Origin: Aquirufa nivalisilvae
Lineage (GTDB): Bacteria; Bacteroidota; Bacteroidia; Cytophagales; Spirosomataceae
Direction: 5' to 3'
Length of the DNA: 64,000 nucleotides
Assembly: GCF_004307455.1 (NCBI RefSeq)
Contig: NZ_SEWX01000005.1
Location: 124,001 to 188,000 of the forward strand
The position numbers were made by a program, and so were the translations under genes. The notes under the pieces are model-generated. The model was not told where the DNA came from. It did no database searches and saw only the letters and a program-made list of their open reading frames with translations. This document shows positions 35,502 to 44,934 of the stretch, piece by piece; the stretch's first letter is position 1, and every line of letters begins with the position of its first letter.

Positions 35502-36178
35502 GGAAATACATCATTTTTTTTCTAGGTATATTCTTGATTTCTTGTCGAAAAGAGGCAATACCCGTTAAAACAGTTGTGCCAGAGAAGAAGATTGTTATTC
35601 AAGATAAACTGGTGAATTTTCGTTGGAATCAAATTGGGGCAAAAAATATTCAAGAAAATATGACTCAAGCGGATGAGCTTTTACTGGTTTATTCTATTGT
35701 ATCTATTGAAAATCAACAAGTTGTACAGATTCAGCAGGCATCACATTATCTCGGCAAAGTAAAACAAGGGGCTATCATTAATTTGAAAGGTATTCCTCCT
35801 TTGTCAATCAAATTGAAACCAGGTCAAAGCTTGGGAGTTCAAGTGACTTTGTGGGAAGTGGATGACTATCAGCAAGTTCAGCAGCTATTACGGCAAGTCA
35901 ATCAATGGGGAGGAGTATTGCAAGTTCCCGTTTCCTTATTGGAATTGTCCTCTGTTACGAATCCATTCGGCTGGTTTATGTGGGGTTTAAGGGCAAGTGG
36001 ATTGGGAATGGAATTATGGAGTAAATGGGATGGAAATGATCGCTTAGGTATTTCAGAGATGCAAATTACTTGGGATAAGGTGGTTAGCATGAATAAAAAA
36101 GGGACTTGGAAAAGTGGACCTAAGATGCTCAATGACTATCACTATGATTTCTCTTATGAAATAAGCGTAAGGGATTGA
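35498..36178 (+). CDS. Lipoprotein of unknown function
   Basis: The 226-residue protein has a short signal with lipobox F-L-I-S-C (Cys16), so it is a lipoprotein. The mature region is predicted mainly beta, with L-G-V-Q-V-T-L-W-E-V-D-D-Y and a later W-D-G-N-D-R-L-G-I-S-E-M that recalls the loop of C2-like beta-sandwich domains; this resemblance is weak. Its ATG overlaps the aguA stop by 4 bp, so it is translated from the same mRNA, and parvulin-type folding factors follow. I do not recognise the family. Confidence 0.75.
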   Translation: MRKYIIFFLGIFLISCRKEAIPVKTVVPEKKIVIQDKLVNFRWNQIGAKNIQENMTQADELLLVYSIVSIENQQVVQIQQASHYLGKVKQGAIINLKGIPPLSIKLKPGQSLGVQVTLWEVDDYQQVQQLLRQVNQWGGVLQVPVSLLELSSVTNPFGWFMWGLRASGLGMELWSKWDGNDRLGISEMQITWDKVVSMNKKGTWKSGPKMLNDYHYDFSYEISVRD

Positions 36179-36266
36179 TGAATTAAAGGGTTTATTTAGG
36201 GATTATTCGTAATTTTATAAGCTTGTTGTCGTTTATAACCCATTGGACAAGCAAAATTGGCAAACT

Positions 36267-38522
36267 ATGCGCTTTCGTTTTTACTTAGTAGTATCTATAT
36301 ATCTTCTTTTTAACCTTCCAAGCTCCTTGGCTCAAGAGGGATTTCCTATTCAAATTGGATCTAAAAAAATCAGTTCCGCTCAATTTTCATCGATTTACCG
36401 TCGTTTGATTGAAAGTGATAGTATTAAACCAGATAACAAGAATAAATTTTTATCTGATTATATAGACTTATCCTTGAAATTAGTTGCGGCAGAAGATGAG
36501 AAATTAGCAGATACTCCTGGATTTCAAGAAGAATATGCTAGTTTTCGTAAAGAGTTGGCAAGTCCCTATTTAGTGGATAGTGATAAAGTAAATGCCTTGG
36601 TCAAAGAAGCTTATCAACGTTTGAAAGATGAGAAGCAAGTGGCCCACATTTTGGTGAAATTACCCGCTAATCCTAGTCCTGGAGATACATTAATTGCCTA
36701 TCAAAAAATCGAGAATTTATATAAGAAACTGAAAGCTGGTGAAGATTTTGCTTCCTTAGCTCAACGCTTTTCTGATGATGAATTAACGGCCAAGAAGGGA
36801 GGAAATTTGGGCTTTATTACCAGTTTGCAAACTCAATATGCTTTTGAAAATAAGGTATATCAATTGGGTATTGGAGAATATTCGGCTCCAGTTAGAACAT
36901 CCAGTGGTTATCATCTTATCAAAATATTGAAACAACGTCCTAACCAAGGAAAGATACGCTTAGCTCATATTCTTATTTCAGTACCAGTAGAAGCTGGAAC
37001 ACCGTTTCAAGTGGAAGCAAAAAAGAAAATTGAGCAAGTGGAAGCCTATTTGAAAAAGGGAGAAAGCTATGAAGACGTTTGTCGGAATTATTCTGAGGAT
37101 CCTTATTCTAAAGGCAGAGGTGGGGAGTTACGTCGCTGGTATTATTCTTCTGATCTAAGTGAAGAGTTACAAGATAAATTATTTGGTTTGCAACGATTAG
37201 GCGATATTTCGGAGCCTATTCGGACCAATTTAGGGTGGCAAATTTTTAAATTATTGGATAAAAAACCACTTCTTTCATATGAAGAGATGGCTGAATATCT
37301 ACGTCAAAAAGTAAATACTGATCCTGAACGTAGTGCTCTGATTCGACAGTCATTCATGAAGCGTGTACGCGTTGAAAATCGTGTGGCCATATTAGAGGAA
37401 TCGAAGAAAATGGCTCTGGAACGATTTGCGCGTGATAGAGTAGGTGATGAACCATGGCTTCAGTTTCCACTGTTTAAAGTCTTGGATAAATCGTTTACAA
37501 TCAATGAATTTTATCAGTTTATTGTGGCTCAACAGCGTAGAAAAGTCAAGGAATTAGGTTATTTACCGGCTGTATCAGAGGCCACTTGGTTGGATGAGTT
37601 CATTGATTCGCAGACCTTACAAGCTGAAGAACAGCATTTAGAAACTAAATACCCAGCTTTTAAAGAGCAAATGGCAGAGTTTTTGGAAGGTAGCTTGCTG
37701 AGTAAATTAACGGACCGTGAAATCTTTGAAAAGTCATTGGATTCATTGCGTCAACATGCATATTATCAGCAAAATATGTCCATGTTTACCATGCCCGTAA
37801 GAGCGGAAGCAAAATTGATTACATCAGATAATGCTAAGACATTGGCCGATGCCATGGAATTGCTTAAATCAGCTCCATACCCGATGAACAAACGTTATCC
37901 TGATATTTTATTCAAATTAGGACAATCCGAATTGACTGCTAATGCCAAAAAGGTGTTGCAGGAACTGGGATTGTTAATGAGTAAAAACCGCGATTATGTC
38001 GTCGAAGTTACGGGTCATATTGATGGGACAGAAAAGGACACCTTGTCGGAAGGCCGCGTTAATCAGGTGGTAAAATTTTTATCGAGCAAAGGAATTAGTA
38101 GTGTACGTTTCATTGAAAAGGATGAAGGGAAATTAGTCTCAGCTTCCAAAACAGATAAAGCAAAGAATGCTCGGGTGAGTTTTCGGTTATTTTCACAGTC
38201 GATGGATGATGTCGTTAAGCGCTTTAATGCCATCAAACCTAAAAGTTTAGAAGCTACCGAAGGTTATTTTAAAAAGGGTGAAATCCCTGTTTTAGATGCA
38301 CAAAGCTGGCAAGTGGGTAAAAAGAATTTGGAATATGATGGCCGTTATGTTTATCTTGAGATTAAAAAAGTAGAAGAGCAGCGAGTAAAAACATTTGATG
38401 AATGTAGAAGCAGTATTATTCGTGACTTGCAAGCTCAATTAGATAAGGAGTGGTTACAGAAATTGAAGAATAAGTATCCGATTGTTATTCAGCAGGAGGA
38501 ATTACAAAAATTAATGCAATAA
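36267..38522 (+). CDS. Periplasmic parvulin-type peptidyl-prolyl isomerase with embedded OmpA-like domain
   Basis: From the ATG at 36267 (preferred over an upstream TTG because it gives a clean signal peptide, M-R-F-R-F-Y-L...S-L-A) the protein is 751 residues. Two parvulin domains are seen at about 124-222 and 229-332, each with A-H-I-L at the start and a terminal G-Y-H/G-W-Q motif. A helical region follows. Residues about 545-642 then resemble an OmpA C-terminal domain: V-T-G-H-I-D-G, L-S-E-G-R-V, and N-A-R-V in place of the usual N-R-R-V. A SurA/PpiD-like tail ends the protein. It probably folds outer-membrane proteins, perhaps tethered to peptidoglycan (inference). Confidence 0.88.
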   Translation: MRFRFYLVVSIYLLFNLPSSLAQEGFPIQIGSKKISSAQFSSIYRRLIESDSIKPDNKNKFLSDYIDLSLKLVAAEDEKLADTPGFQEEYASFRKELASPYLVDSDKVNALVKEAYQRLKDEKQVAHILVKLPANPSPGDTLIAYQKIENLYKKLKAGEDFASLAQRFSDDELTAKKGGNLGFITSLQTQYAFENKVYQLGIGEYSAPVRTSSGYHLIKILKQRPNQGKIRLAHILISVPVEAGTPFQVEAKKKIEQVEAYLKKGESYEDVCRNYSEDPYSKGRGGELRRWYYSSDLSEELQDKLFGLQRLGDISEPIRTNLGWQIFKLLDKKPLLSYEEMAEYLRQKVNTDPERSALIRQSFMKRVRVENRVAILEESKKMALERFARDRVGDEPWLQFPLFKVLDKSFTINEFYQFIVAQQRRKVKELGYLPAVSEATWLDEFIDSQTLQAEEQHLETKYPAFKEQMAEFLEGSLLSKLTDREIFEKSLDSLRQHAYYQQNMSMFTMPVRAEAKLITSDNAKTLADAMELLKSAPYPMNKRYPDILFKLGQSELTANAKKVLQELGLLMSKNRDYVVEVTGHIDGTEKDTLSEGRVNQVVKFLSSKGISSVRFIEKDEGKLVSASKTDKAKNARVSFRLFSQSMDDVVKRFNAIKPKSLEATEGYFKKGEIPVLDAQSWQVGKKNLEYDGRYVYLEIKKVEEQRVKTFDECRSSIIRDLQAQLDKEWLQKLKNKYPIVIQQEELQKLMQ

Positions 38523-38529
38523 AAAATTT

Positions 38530-39888
38530 ATGAAATTGAATCGTTGGATTTTTGGAGGAGTGATGTTGATGCTGTCTTGGGCAACATTCGCGCAAGAGGC
38601 TAGTAAAGGGACTTTATTAGATAAGATTATTGTCAAGGTTGACAATCATTATATTCTTAAATCAGAAGTTGAGCAGCAATATCAGCAGTATTTGTCGAGT
38701 GGACAGGCAAATACTCCTACGCGCTGTCAGTTGTTAGAAGGATTGGTCATTAATAAGTTGATGTTGGCCAAAGCTGAAATTGACTCCGTAATAGTAGAAG
38801 ATAAGCGTGTGGAAATGGAATTGAATTCCCGCATGGATCAAATGGAAACACAATACGGATCTACTAAAAACATTGTTGAGGCATTTGGTAAGTCCATTGT
38901 TAATTTAAAAGATGATTTAAGAACTTCTTTAAAAGAGCAATTGACTGGTCGTAAAATGCAAGATAAAATTACAGGTGATGTGAAAATTACGCCTAAGGAA
39001 GTGGCTGCTTTCTTTGCTGCCATTCCTACGGATTCATTGCCATACCTTCCTTCGGAAGTGGAAGTTGGACATATTGTTAGATTAGCGCAGCCAAATAAAA
39101 ACCAAAAAGAAGAGTTAATTTCTAAATTATTGGATTATCGCAAACGGATAGAAAAAGGGGAGAGTTTTGAAGAATTAGCCAAATTATATTCGGAAGATTT
39201 AGGTAGTGGTAAACGTGGAGGAGATTTAGGTTTTTCTAAGCGTGGACAAATGGTGGCACCTTTTGAGGCAGCAGCATTAAAATTAAAGCCAGGTGTCATG
39301 TCGGATGTAGTAGAGTCGGAATTTGGTTTTCACTTGATTCAGTTATTGGAGATTCGTGGACAAGAATATCATGCGAGACATATTTTATTACGCCCAGATT
39401 ATCAGAAACTTGATTTAACAGAACCAACTAAGTTTTTAGACAGTATTCGCGTGTTGATTCAACGGGATTCCATCAAGTTTGATCGGGCTGCAAGAGAGTT
39501 TTCAGAAGATAAACCTACACAAGATGCAGGTGGTATGTTGATCGATCCAGGTACTCGTACGACACGTATGCCATTTGATAGTGGCATGGAGCCAGGTTTG
39601 TATTTCTCATTGGATTCAATGAAAGTTGGGACTATTTCAACCCCCATTCCTTACCGTACAGAAGATGGTAGAAGTGCTGTTCGTGTATTGTATTTTAAAG
39701 CAAAACACCCACCTCACTTTGCCAATTTGAAAGATGATTATCAAAAAATTGCAGCCATTGCTTTAACCCGTAAAAAGAATCAGGCAGTTGAAAAATGGTT
39801 TATGAAAGCCAAAGATGATGTCTTTATTTTTATTGATGATGAATTTAAAGATTGTAATTTATTGACGGGTAGTGTAACAGGAGAATAA
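38530..39888 (+). CDS. SurA-like periplasmic peptidyl-prolyl isomerase
   Basis: The 452-residue protein has a signal peptide (ending T-F-A-Q, about residue 22) and a SurA-type N-terminal chaperone domain ([17 protein letters not shown], about 32-50). One clear parvulin domain is at about 175-275 ([19 protein letters not shown]), and a second parvulin-like segment starts near 285 (A-R-H-I-L-L). SurA escorts beta-barrel proteins through the periplasm. It follows the larger parvulin protein after 7 bp and overlaps moxR by 1 bp (TAATG). Confidence 0.93.
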   Translation: MKLNRWIFGGVMLMLSWATFAQEASKGTLLDKIIVKVDNHYILKSEVEQQYQQYLSSGQANTPTRCQLLEGLVINKLMLAKAEIDSVIVEDKRVEMELNSRMDQMETQYGSTKNIVEAFGKSIVNLKDDLRTSLKEQLTGRKMQDKITGDVKITPKEVAAFFAAIPTDSLPYLPSEVEVGHIVRLAQPNKNQKEELISKLLDYRKRIEKGESFEELAKLYSEDLGSGKRGGDLGFSKRGQMVAPFEAAALKLKPGVMSDVVESEFGFHLIQLLEIRGQEYHARHILLRPDYQKLDLTEPTKFLDSIRVLIQRDSIKFDRAAREFSEDKPTQDAGGMLIDPGTRTTRMPFDSGMEPGLYFSLDSMKVGTISTPIPYRTEDGRSAVRVLYFKAKHPPHFANLKDDYQKIAAIALTRKKNQAVEKWFMKAKDDVFIFIDDEFKDCNLLTGSVTGE

Positions 39889-40850
39889 TGAACGACGTAC
39901 AATTAGCCGAATCATTTGTTAAGGATTTCCAGCGTATTAAAACGGCTGTTGCAGATCGAATCGTTGGTCAAGATGAAATTATCGATTTACTCCTTATTTC
40001 ATTGTTTTGCGAAGGTCACTGTTTATTAGTAGGTGTTCCTGGATTAGCTAAAACACGTCTAGTACATACCGTAGCTGCATTGACAGATTTAGAGTTCCGT
40101 CGGATTCAGTTTACACCCGATTTGATGCCTTCTGATATCATTGGAGCAGAGGTAATGGATGCCCAACGCAATTTTGTGTTTAACCGCGGACCAATTTTCT
40201 CCAATATTGTGTTGGCCGATGAAATTAACCGTACCCCTCCTAAAACGCAATCAGCCTTATTAGAGGCTATGCAAGAAGAAACCGTGTCGGTGGCAGGAGA
40301 GAGTTATCCTTTACCTAAGCCATTTTTTGTCTTAGCTACGCAAAATCCCATTGAGCAAGAAGGAACGTATCCACTTCCAGAGGCGCAGCTAGACCGTTTC
40401 TTATTTATGTTGGTCTTGGATTATCCATCTTATGAAGAAGAAGTGGCTGTAGTCCGCATGTCAGAGAAATCCAATGCCGAGACCTTGCCAGCATCTATTT
40501 TGAATGCACATACTTTATTGGAATACCAACAATTGGTTAAGCGAGTACCTGTACCAGATCATGTAGTTGAAACAGCCGTGAAATGGGTACATCAAACAAG
40601 ACCCAATTCAGCTTTGGCTACTGAAGTGACTAATTCTTATATTTCTTGGGGAGCTGGTCCTAGAGCATCTCAAAACTTAATCTTGGCAGCCAAGTGCCGC
40701 GCCTTATTGCAAGGTAGATTTTCACCCAATGTTGAAGACGTACGTGCTGTTGCAGTGCCTGTTCTTCAACATCGGATTATTTTGAACTACAAAGCTGAGT
40801 CACAGGGATTAAATGCCGCAGAGGTGGTGAGGAGAATTATTACTAGTTAA
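39888..40850 (+). CDS. MoxR-family AAA+ ATPase
   Basis: The 320-residue ATPase has Walker A G-V-P-G-L-A-K-T at residues 49-56, Walker B with [10 protein letters not shown] near 110-117, and sensor 1 A-T-Q-N-P near 150. It matches the MRP/MoxR subgroup, which acts as a chaperone, often with VWA-domain partners encoded next door. No VWA or DUF58 gene follows here; instead it closes the operon behind two parvulins, suggesting a link to envelope protein maturation (inference). Confidence 0.93.
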   Translation: MNDVQLAESFVKDFQRIKTAVADRIVGQDEIIDLLLISLFCEGHCLLVGVPGLAKTRLVHTVAALTDLEFRRIQFTPDLMPSDIIGAEVMDAQRNFVFNRGPIFSNIVLADEINRTPPKTQSALLEAMQEETVSVAGESYPLPKPFFVLATQNPIEQEGTYPLPEAQLDRFLFMLVLDYPSYEEEVAVVRMSEKSNAETLPASILNAHTLLEYQQLVKRVPVPDHVVETAVKWVHQTRPNSALATEVTNSYISWGAGPRASQNLILAAKCRALLQGRFSPNVEDVRAVAVPVLQHRIILNYKAESQGLNAAEVVRRIITS

Positions 40851-40921
40851 TAGGGATTAGTTATTAGTTATTAGATGTTTGTTATTTTTCTAATACCTAA
40901 ACCCTAATAACTAATTACTTT
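40851..40921. repeat. Short-word inverted repeat between moxR and thyA
   Basis: This 71-bp gap between convergent genes is made almost wholly of words like TTAGTTATTAG on the left and CTAATAACTAA on the right. They can pair as an imperfect hairpin with a loop around GTTTGTTATTTTTC. The same vocabulary appears at 44777-44934. Confidence 0.7.
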
Positions 40922-41716
40922 TTACACGGCCACCGGAGCCTTAATCCCCGGATGCGGGTCATAGTTTTCAAGTGTGAAATCCTCGTAAGTAAATTCAAAG
41001 ATATCTTTCACTTCTGGGTTAATTTTCATTTGAGGCAAAGCTCTCGGTTCACGAGATAATTGCTTTTCTACTTGTTCCATGTGGTTGGAGTAAAGGTGAG
41101 TATCTCCACCTGTCCAAACAAAATCACCTAAGCCTAAATTACAGACTTGCGCTATCATCATCGTTAAAAGTGCGTAGCTAGCAATGTTAAATGGAACACC
41201 CAAGAAAACATCAGCTGAGCGCTGGTATAGCTGACAAGACAGCTTTCCGTCGGCCACATAAAACTGGAATAGGGCATGACATGGCATCAAGGCCATTTTA
41301 GGTAAATCAGCAACATTCCAAGCAGAAACAATGATTCTTCGAGAATCTGGGTTGGTTTTTAGGGTATGAATAACCTCTTTGATTTGGTCAATGACCTGAC
41401 CATTGGGACCTTCCCACGAACGCCATTGTTTACCATATACTGGCCCCAAATCTCCATTTTCATTCGCCCACTCGTCCCAAATAGAAACTTCATGTTCTTT
41501 TAAGTACTGAATATTAGTTTCACCTTTCAAGAACCACAACAATTCATAGATAATGGATTTGGTATGTACTTTTTTAGTGGTCAACATGGGGAATCCTTCC
41601 TCCAAGTTAAACCTCATTTGATAACCAAAAACACTTAAAGTTCCTGTACCAGTACGGTCCGATTTAAAGGTTCCGTTTTCTTTGATATGACGTAATAAGT
41701 CTAAATATACTTTCAT
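40922..41716 (-). CDS. thyA: Thymidylate synthase
   Basis: The 264-residue enzyme methylates dUMP to dTMP using methylenetetrahydrofolate. The catalytic Cys is C146 in M-P-C-H-A-L-F-Q-F. The N-terminal D-R-T-G-T-G-T motif, the [16 protein letters not shown] dUMP-binding motif, and H-L-Y-S-N-H are all in place. Length is typical of the ThyA class. It is the last gene of a tightly spaced phosphatase-osmC-thyA run, beginning 3 bp after osmC. Confidence 0.98.
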   Translation of the reverse strand: MKVYLDLLRHIKENGTFKSDRTGTGTLSVFGYQMRFNLEEGFPMLTTKKVHTKSIIYELLWFLKGETNIQYLKEHEVSIWDEWANENGDLGPVYGKQWRSWEGPNGQVIDQIKEVIHTLKTNPDSRRIIVSAWNVADLPKMALMPCHALFQFYVADGKLSCQLYQRSADVFLGVPFNIASYALLTMMIAQVCNLGLGDFVWTGGDTHLYSNHMEQVEKQLSREPRALPQMKINPEVKDIFEFTYEDFTLENYDPHPGIKAPVAV

Positions 41717-41719
41717 GGA

Positions 41720-42157
41720 CTAAATTTCGAAGGCTTCGCCGTTCAACAATAGGGTATGAGTAATCACAGAACTAGGTTCTAATTGAGCAGTAGCTGAGCA
41801 ATATTTATCCATGGACATTTGGATGGCTTTTAATGCTTTTCCTCCATCAATTTCTCCCTTTAATTCAAATTGAATATTAATCGTTCTAAACGGCGTTTTC
41901 TCCGTTCCTTCAATCTTCTCGCGAGTACCTGAAACCCTAATTTGAAAATCATCCACTACTTGTCTTTGTTTTTTCAAAATTAAGATGACGTCAATGGCCG
42001 TACAACCTCCTAAACCCATTAGGAGTAATTCCATAGGTCTAGCGCCAGCATTATGCCCACCAATTCCTTCGGCGGCATCGATATGAACAGGTACAGCAGA
42101 ACTGCCTCTGGCTTCAAAATGAAAATCTTGATCTACTCGATTTAATACAACTTCCAT
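41720..42157 (-). CDS. OsmC-family thiol peroxidase-like protein
   Basis: The 145-residue protein matches the OsmC/Ohr fold. The two conserved cysteines are seen in G-L-G-G-C-T-A-I-D-V-I (near 54) and K-Y-C-S-A-T (near 115), the pair that reduces organic hydroperoxides in studied members. Y-C-S-A-T-A-Q-L places it with the YhfA-like/OsmC subgroup rather than classic Ohr. It is in a three-gene unit, 1 bp after the phosphatase gene. Bacillithiol or thioredoxin could be the reductant, but the sequence does not say. Confidence 0.9.
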   Translation of the reverse strand: MEVVLNRVDQDFHFEARGSSAVPVHIDAAEGIGGHNAGARPMELLLMGLGGCTAIDVILILKKQRQVVDDFQIRVSGTREKIEGTEKTPFRTINIQFELKGEIDGGKALKAIQMSMDKYCSATAQLEPSSVITHTLLLNGEAFEI

Positions 42158-42158
42158 G

Positions 42159-43499
42159 TTATTTCAATTGACTTGATGTGATACGTTGTTTCCACAATTC
42201 TTTCCCCTCCGAATTCACTAAATTAATCTCTAAGATACGATCTTTTAGTGGACCGCTGACAGAAATATGAGCAAAAGCACGTTGATCGCTCACTGTTCCT
42301 GGCACTAAGGTTTTATTTAAATCCTCAGGAGTAGGTTTGGCAGTTCCTGCCGTTAATGGAGAAACTGTTAAATCAAACAAAGGATAGGTACCCGGGCGTT
42401 CCATTTTCCAAAAACTTGACCAATGACGATCTCCAGAAATGAACAATACGCCAGGAATATTTCTATTTTTAATCTCTTTCAATAATTGGTTGTGCTCTTG
42501 TTCATAGTTGGCCATGTTTTCAAATACCTTGGCAGGGTTAATCACTTGGCCACCATTCACAATGATTTTGAAACTAGCTCTACTGGTGGTTAATGCATCT
42601 AGCAACCATTGCAATTGTTTCTGTCCAAAATAATCCTTGGCTGGATTCTTCTCATCATTGGGGGCTTTAAACCAACGGTCGTCCATCATGAAAAACTCGA
42701 CATCTGCCCATTGGAACATTCCTGTAACGGCTTCATTGGGATAAACAAAATTGGGATTACCCCAATACAATTTAAACAATTCCAGCGAGGTGTGTTTTAA
42801 TGCAAACGAACGATCAGCGTCATTAGGACCATAGTCGTGATCATCCCAAATGGCATAATGGTGCGTGCTTGCCAATAAAGGCTGAACAGATTTTTGTCCA
42901 CGGGTATGGTCATTGCGATGAATCATACCTGTTCTTGTATTCCAATCTGCTTCACGGTAATAAAAATTATCGCCACCCCAAATCATGAAATCAGGCTTTT
43001 TGTCGTAAATCGCCTTGTAGATTTCATCCGCTCCTCCATAGGGTCTTCCGGGTCTGTCGGTAGCCTCTTCATTGATGTAATTACAAGAACCTACTACAAA
43101 TTGGAAGTTAGGAGGATCAGTTCGGTATTGCCAAAGAGCCTGCGTTTGAAATTCCAAAGGGTAGTCAAAATTGACCTTTTTATTGTCTACCCATACTTCA
43201 TAGGTATACTTTTTACCCATGCTGACTTCATCAGCAATGATTCGAGCAATATTTGCTTGTGATTTTTGAGTGCTAATAGCAGAGGAAAGATGAACCAATT
43301 TATTTGCGTCACTACCTTTTTCCCAATATTTGATTTGTACTTGAGCAGGCTTTTGAGTTTGTACCCAAATTAATACTTCTTTCATTTCAGAATAGCCCAA
43401 CATGGGGCCACTTTTTACTTGTGCTGTAGAAGATAAAATAGCTGAAATTCCGAAGAATAAACTGAGTAGGATAAGTCTTATTTTGTTTGTTGACTGCAT
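42159..43499 (-). CDS. PhoD-like exported metallophosphatase
   Basis: The 446-residue protein has an N-terminal signal (M-Q-S-T-N-K-I-R-L..., cut near S-T-A-Q) and a PhoD/alkaline phosphatase D-like body. Metal and active-site motifs include V-G-S-C-N-Y near 110, W-G-G-D-N-F-Y-Y, W-D-D-H-D-Y-G-P-N-D, and S-G-D-R-H-W-S-S. It probably hydrolyses phosphate esters or diesters in the periplasm. The frame is also open to 43517, but the ATG at 43499 gives a cleaner signal peptide. It begins the phosphatase-osmC-thyA unit. Confidence 0.88.
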   Translation of the reverse strand: MQSTNKIRLILLSLFFGISAILSSTAQVKSGPMLGYSEMKEVLIWVQTQKPAQVQIKYWEKGSDANKLVHLSSAISTQKSQANIARIIADEVSMGKKYTYEVWVDNKKVNFDYPLEFQTQALWQYRTDPPNFQFVVGSCNYINEEATDRPGRPYGGADEIYKAIYDKKPDFMIWGGDNFYYREADWNTRTGMIHRNDHTRGQKSVQPLLASTHHYAIWDDHDYGPNDADRSFALKHTSLELFKLYWGNPNFVYPNEAVTGMFQWADVEFFMMDDRWFKAPNDEKNPAKDYFGQKQLQWLLDALTTSRASFKIIVNGGQVINPAKVFENMANYEQEHNQLLKEIKNRNIPGVLFISGDRHWSSFWKMERPGTYPLFDLTVSPLTAGTAKPTPEDLNKTLVPGTVSDQRAFAHISVSGPLKDRILEINLVNSEGKELWKQRITSSQLK

Positions 43500-43517
43500 A
43501 GATAAGAAGTTTAGCAC

Positions 43518-43525
43518 TATCTTTG
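43518..43525 (+). promoter_or_regulatory. Predicted lysA promoter (-7 box)
   Basis: TATCTTTG is a perfect TAnnTTTG element 18 bp before the lysA ATG at 43544. A TTG at 43490 is 25 bp upstream, rather far for a -33 element. Confidence 0.6.
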
Positions 43526-43543
43526 TGCCTTAATTTATTTACA

Positions 43544-44779
43544 ATGGCCTATTATTCCATTCAAGGTATTCCTTTGACAACGCTTGCCAAACAATTTGGT
43601 ACACCTCTTTACGTATATAATGCCGACAAAATTAGAGAAAAAATCTCGGTTCTTCGATCGGCATTTGATGATATATCCTTGTCGATCAAGTACGCTTGTA
43701 AGGCAAATACGAATATCTCCGTATTGAAGTTGATGTTGGCGGAAGGAGTGGACTTGGATGTGGTTTCCCCACAGGAATTGGAATTAGGTTTATTGGCAGG
43801 ATATCGAGGAGACCAAATTACCTTCACACCTAGTGGAGTGGAATTTGAGGAAATCGAATTTGCCGTGTCCAAAGGAGCAATCGTAAATTTGGATAATTTG
43901 TTGGTCTTAGAAAAATTTGGCCAACAATATGGTTCATCTGTTCCGTGTTTATTGCGCATTAAGCCCCACGTTTTTGGAGGTGGAAATGCCAAAATCATGA
44001 CAGCTCATCCAGAATCTAAATTTGGTATATCGATTCATCAAAAAGCGGAGATTTTGGATTTAGTGAATCAATATCAAATCAAGGTCATTGGTTTACATCA
44101 ACATACGGGTTCTGATATTAAAGATGGAAAGACTTTTGAGCAAGCTGCCTCGGCTTTGTTTGAATTTGCTAAGGATTTTCCAGATTTAGAATTGATGGAT
44201 TTGGGTGGAGGTTTTAAAGTACCTTATTCACCTGAAGATCCAGGCGTAAACATGCAGGAGATTGGTCAAATCATGGGCAATGCCTTCTTGAAATTTTGTG
44301 CACATTATGGCAAAGAATTGAAGCTTTGGGTGGAACCAGGGAAGTTTTTAGTGTCAGAAGCTGGAACTTTATTGACTACAGCAACGGTGGTTAAGCGTGA
44401 TCCTATTAAAACATTTGTGGGCATTAATTCAGGATTGAATCACTTGATTCGTCCGATGATGTACGGTTCTTACCATTATATTTTCAATGCCTCAAATGAG
44501 GAAGATGCTCAGCAAGATGCTTACCGAGTGGTAGGAAATATATGCGAAACTGATACTTTCTCCTTTGATTTTGAAGGAAATCAAAATGAGCGCATTTTAA
44601 ATGAAGTGAAAGAAGGAGATGTTATCGCCTTCGCCAACGCAGGCGCCTATGGATTCACCATGGCCTCTCATTACAATTCCCGCTTTCTTCCTGCCGAAGT
44701 GTTAGTGGACCATTCAGAGGCTAAACTAGTTCGCAAAAGAGATACCTTGGAGGATTTGGTGAGAAACCAGATATACTAG
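43544..44779 (+). CDS. lysA: Diaminopimelate decarboxylase
   Basis: The 411-residue PLP enzyme makes L-lysine from meso-diaminopimelate. PLP lysine K53 lies in K-Y-A-C-K-A-N. H-Q-H-T-G-S-D-I, D-L-G-G-G-F-K and the P-loop-like E-P-G-K-F-L-V are present, and N-E-V-K-E-G-D-V with A-Y-G-F-T-M-A-S-H-Y-N-S-R completes the fold-III active site. The frame extends upstream to a TTG at 43523, but that overlaps the -7 box, so the ATG at 43544 is the start. Confidence 0.96.
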   Translation: MAYYSIQGIPLTTLAKQFGTPLYVYNADKIREKISVLRSAFDDISLSIKYACKANTNISVLKLMLAEGVDLDVVSPQELELGLLAGYRGDQITFTPSGVEFEEIEFAVSKGAIVNLDNLLVLEKFGQQYGSSVPCLLRIKPHVFGGGNAKIMTAHPESKFGISIHQKAEILDLVNQYQIKVIGLHQHTGSDIKDGKTFEQAASALFEFAKDFPDLELMDLGGGFKVPYSPEDPGVNMQEIGQIMGNAFLKFCAHYGKELKLWVEPGKFLVSEAGTLLTTATVVKRDPIKTFVGINSGLNHLIRPMMYGSYHYIFNASNEEDAQQDAYRVVGNICETDTFSFDFEGNQNERILNEVKEGDVIAFANAGAYGFTMASHYNSRFLPAEVLVDHSEAKLVRKRDTLEDLVRNQIY

Positions 44780-44934
44780 TTATTAGTGTTTTTGATTGGT
44801 GTTTGAGATTTTTGTTTGAGATTTGTCAAATTTTCAAAATTTGACAAATCTTAACGATTAATAATTTTCTTTTCTTCGAACAGCGGAACAATACATTCTA
44901 CATTTTCTAATAACTAAACCCTAATCCCTAAAAT
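44777..44934. repeat. Inverted-repeat region with a 31-bp palindrome between lysA and the ATP-grasp gene
   Basis: Outer arms TAGTTATTAG (44777-44786) and CTAATAACTA (44907-44916) are perfect complements. Inside is a perfect hairpin GATTTGTCAAATTTT-C-AAAATTTGACAAATC (44820-44850). The right part contains ACAATACATTCTACATT (44888-44904), identical to 29395-29411, and CTAAACCCTAA words also seen at 40896 and, inverted, at 28600. The 44820 hairpin may terminate lysA, but it has no T-run beyond the stem. Confidence 0.75.
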
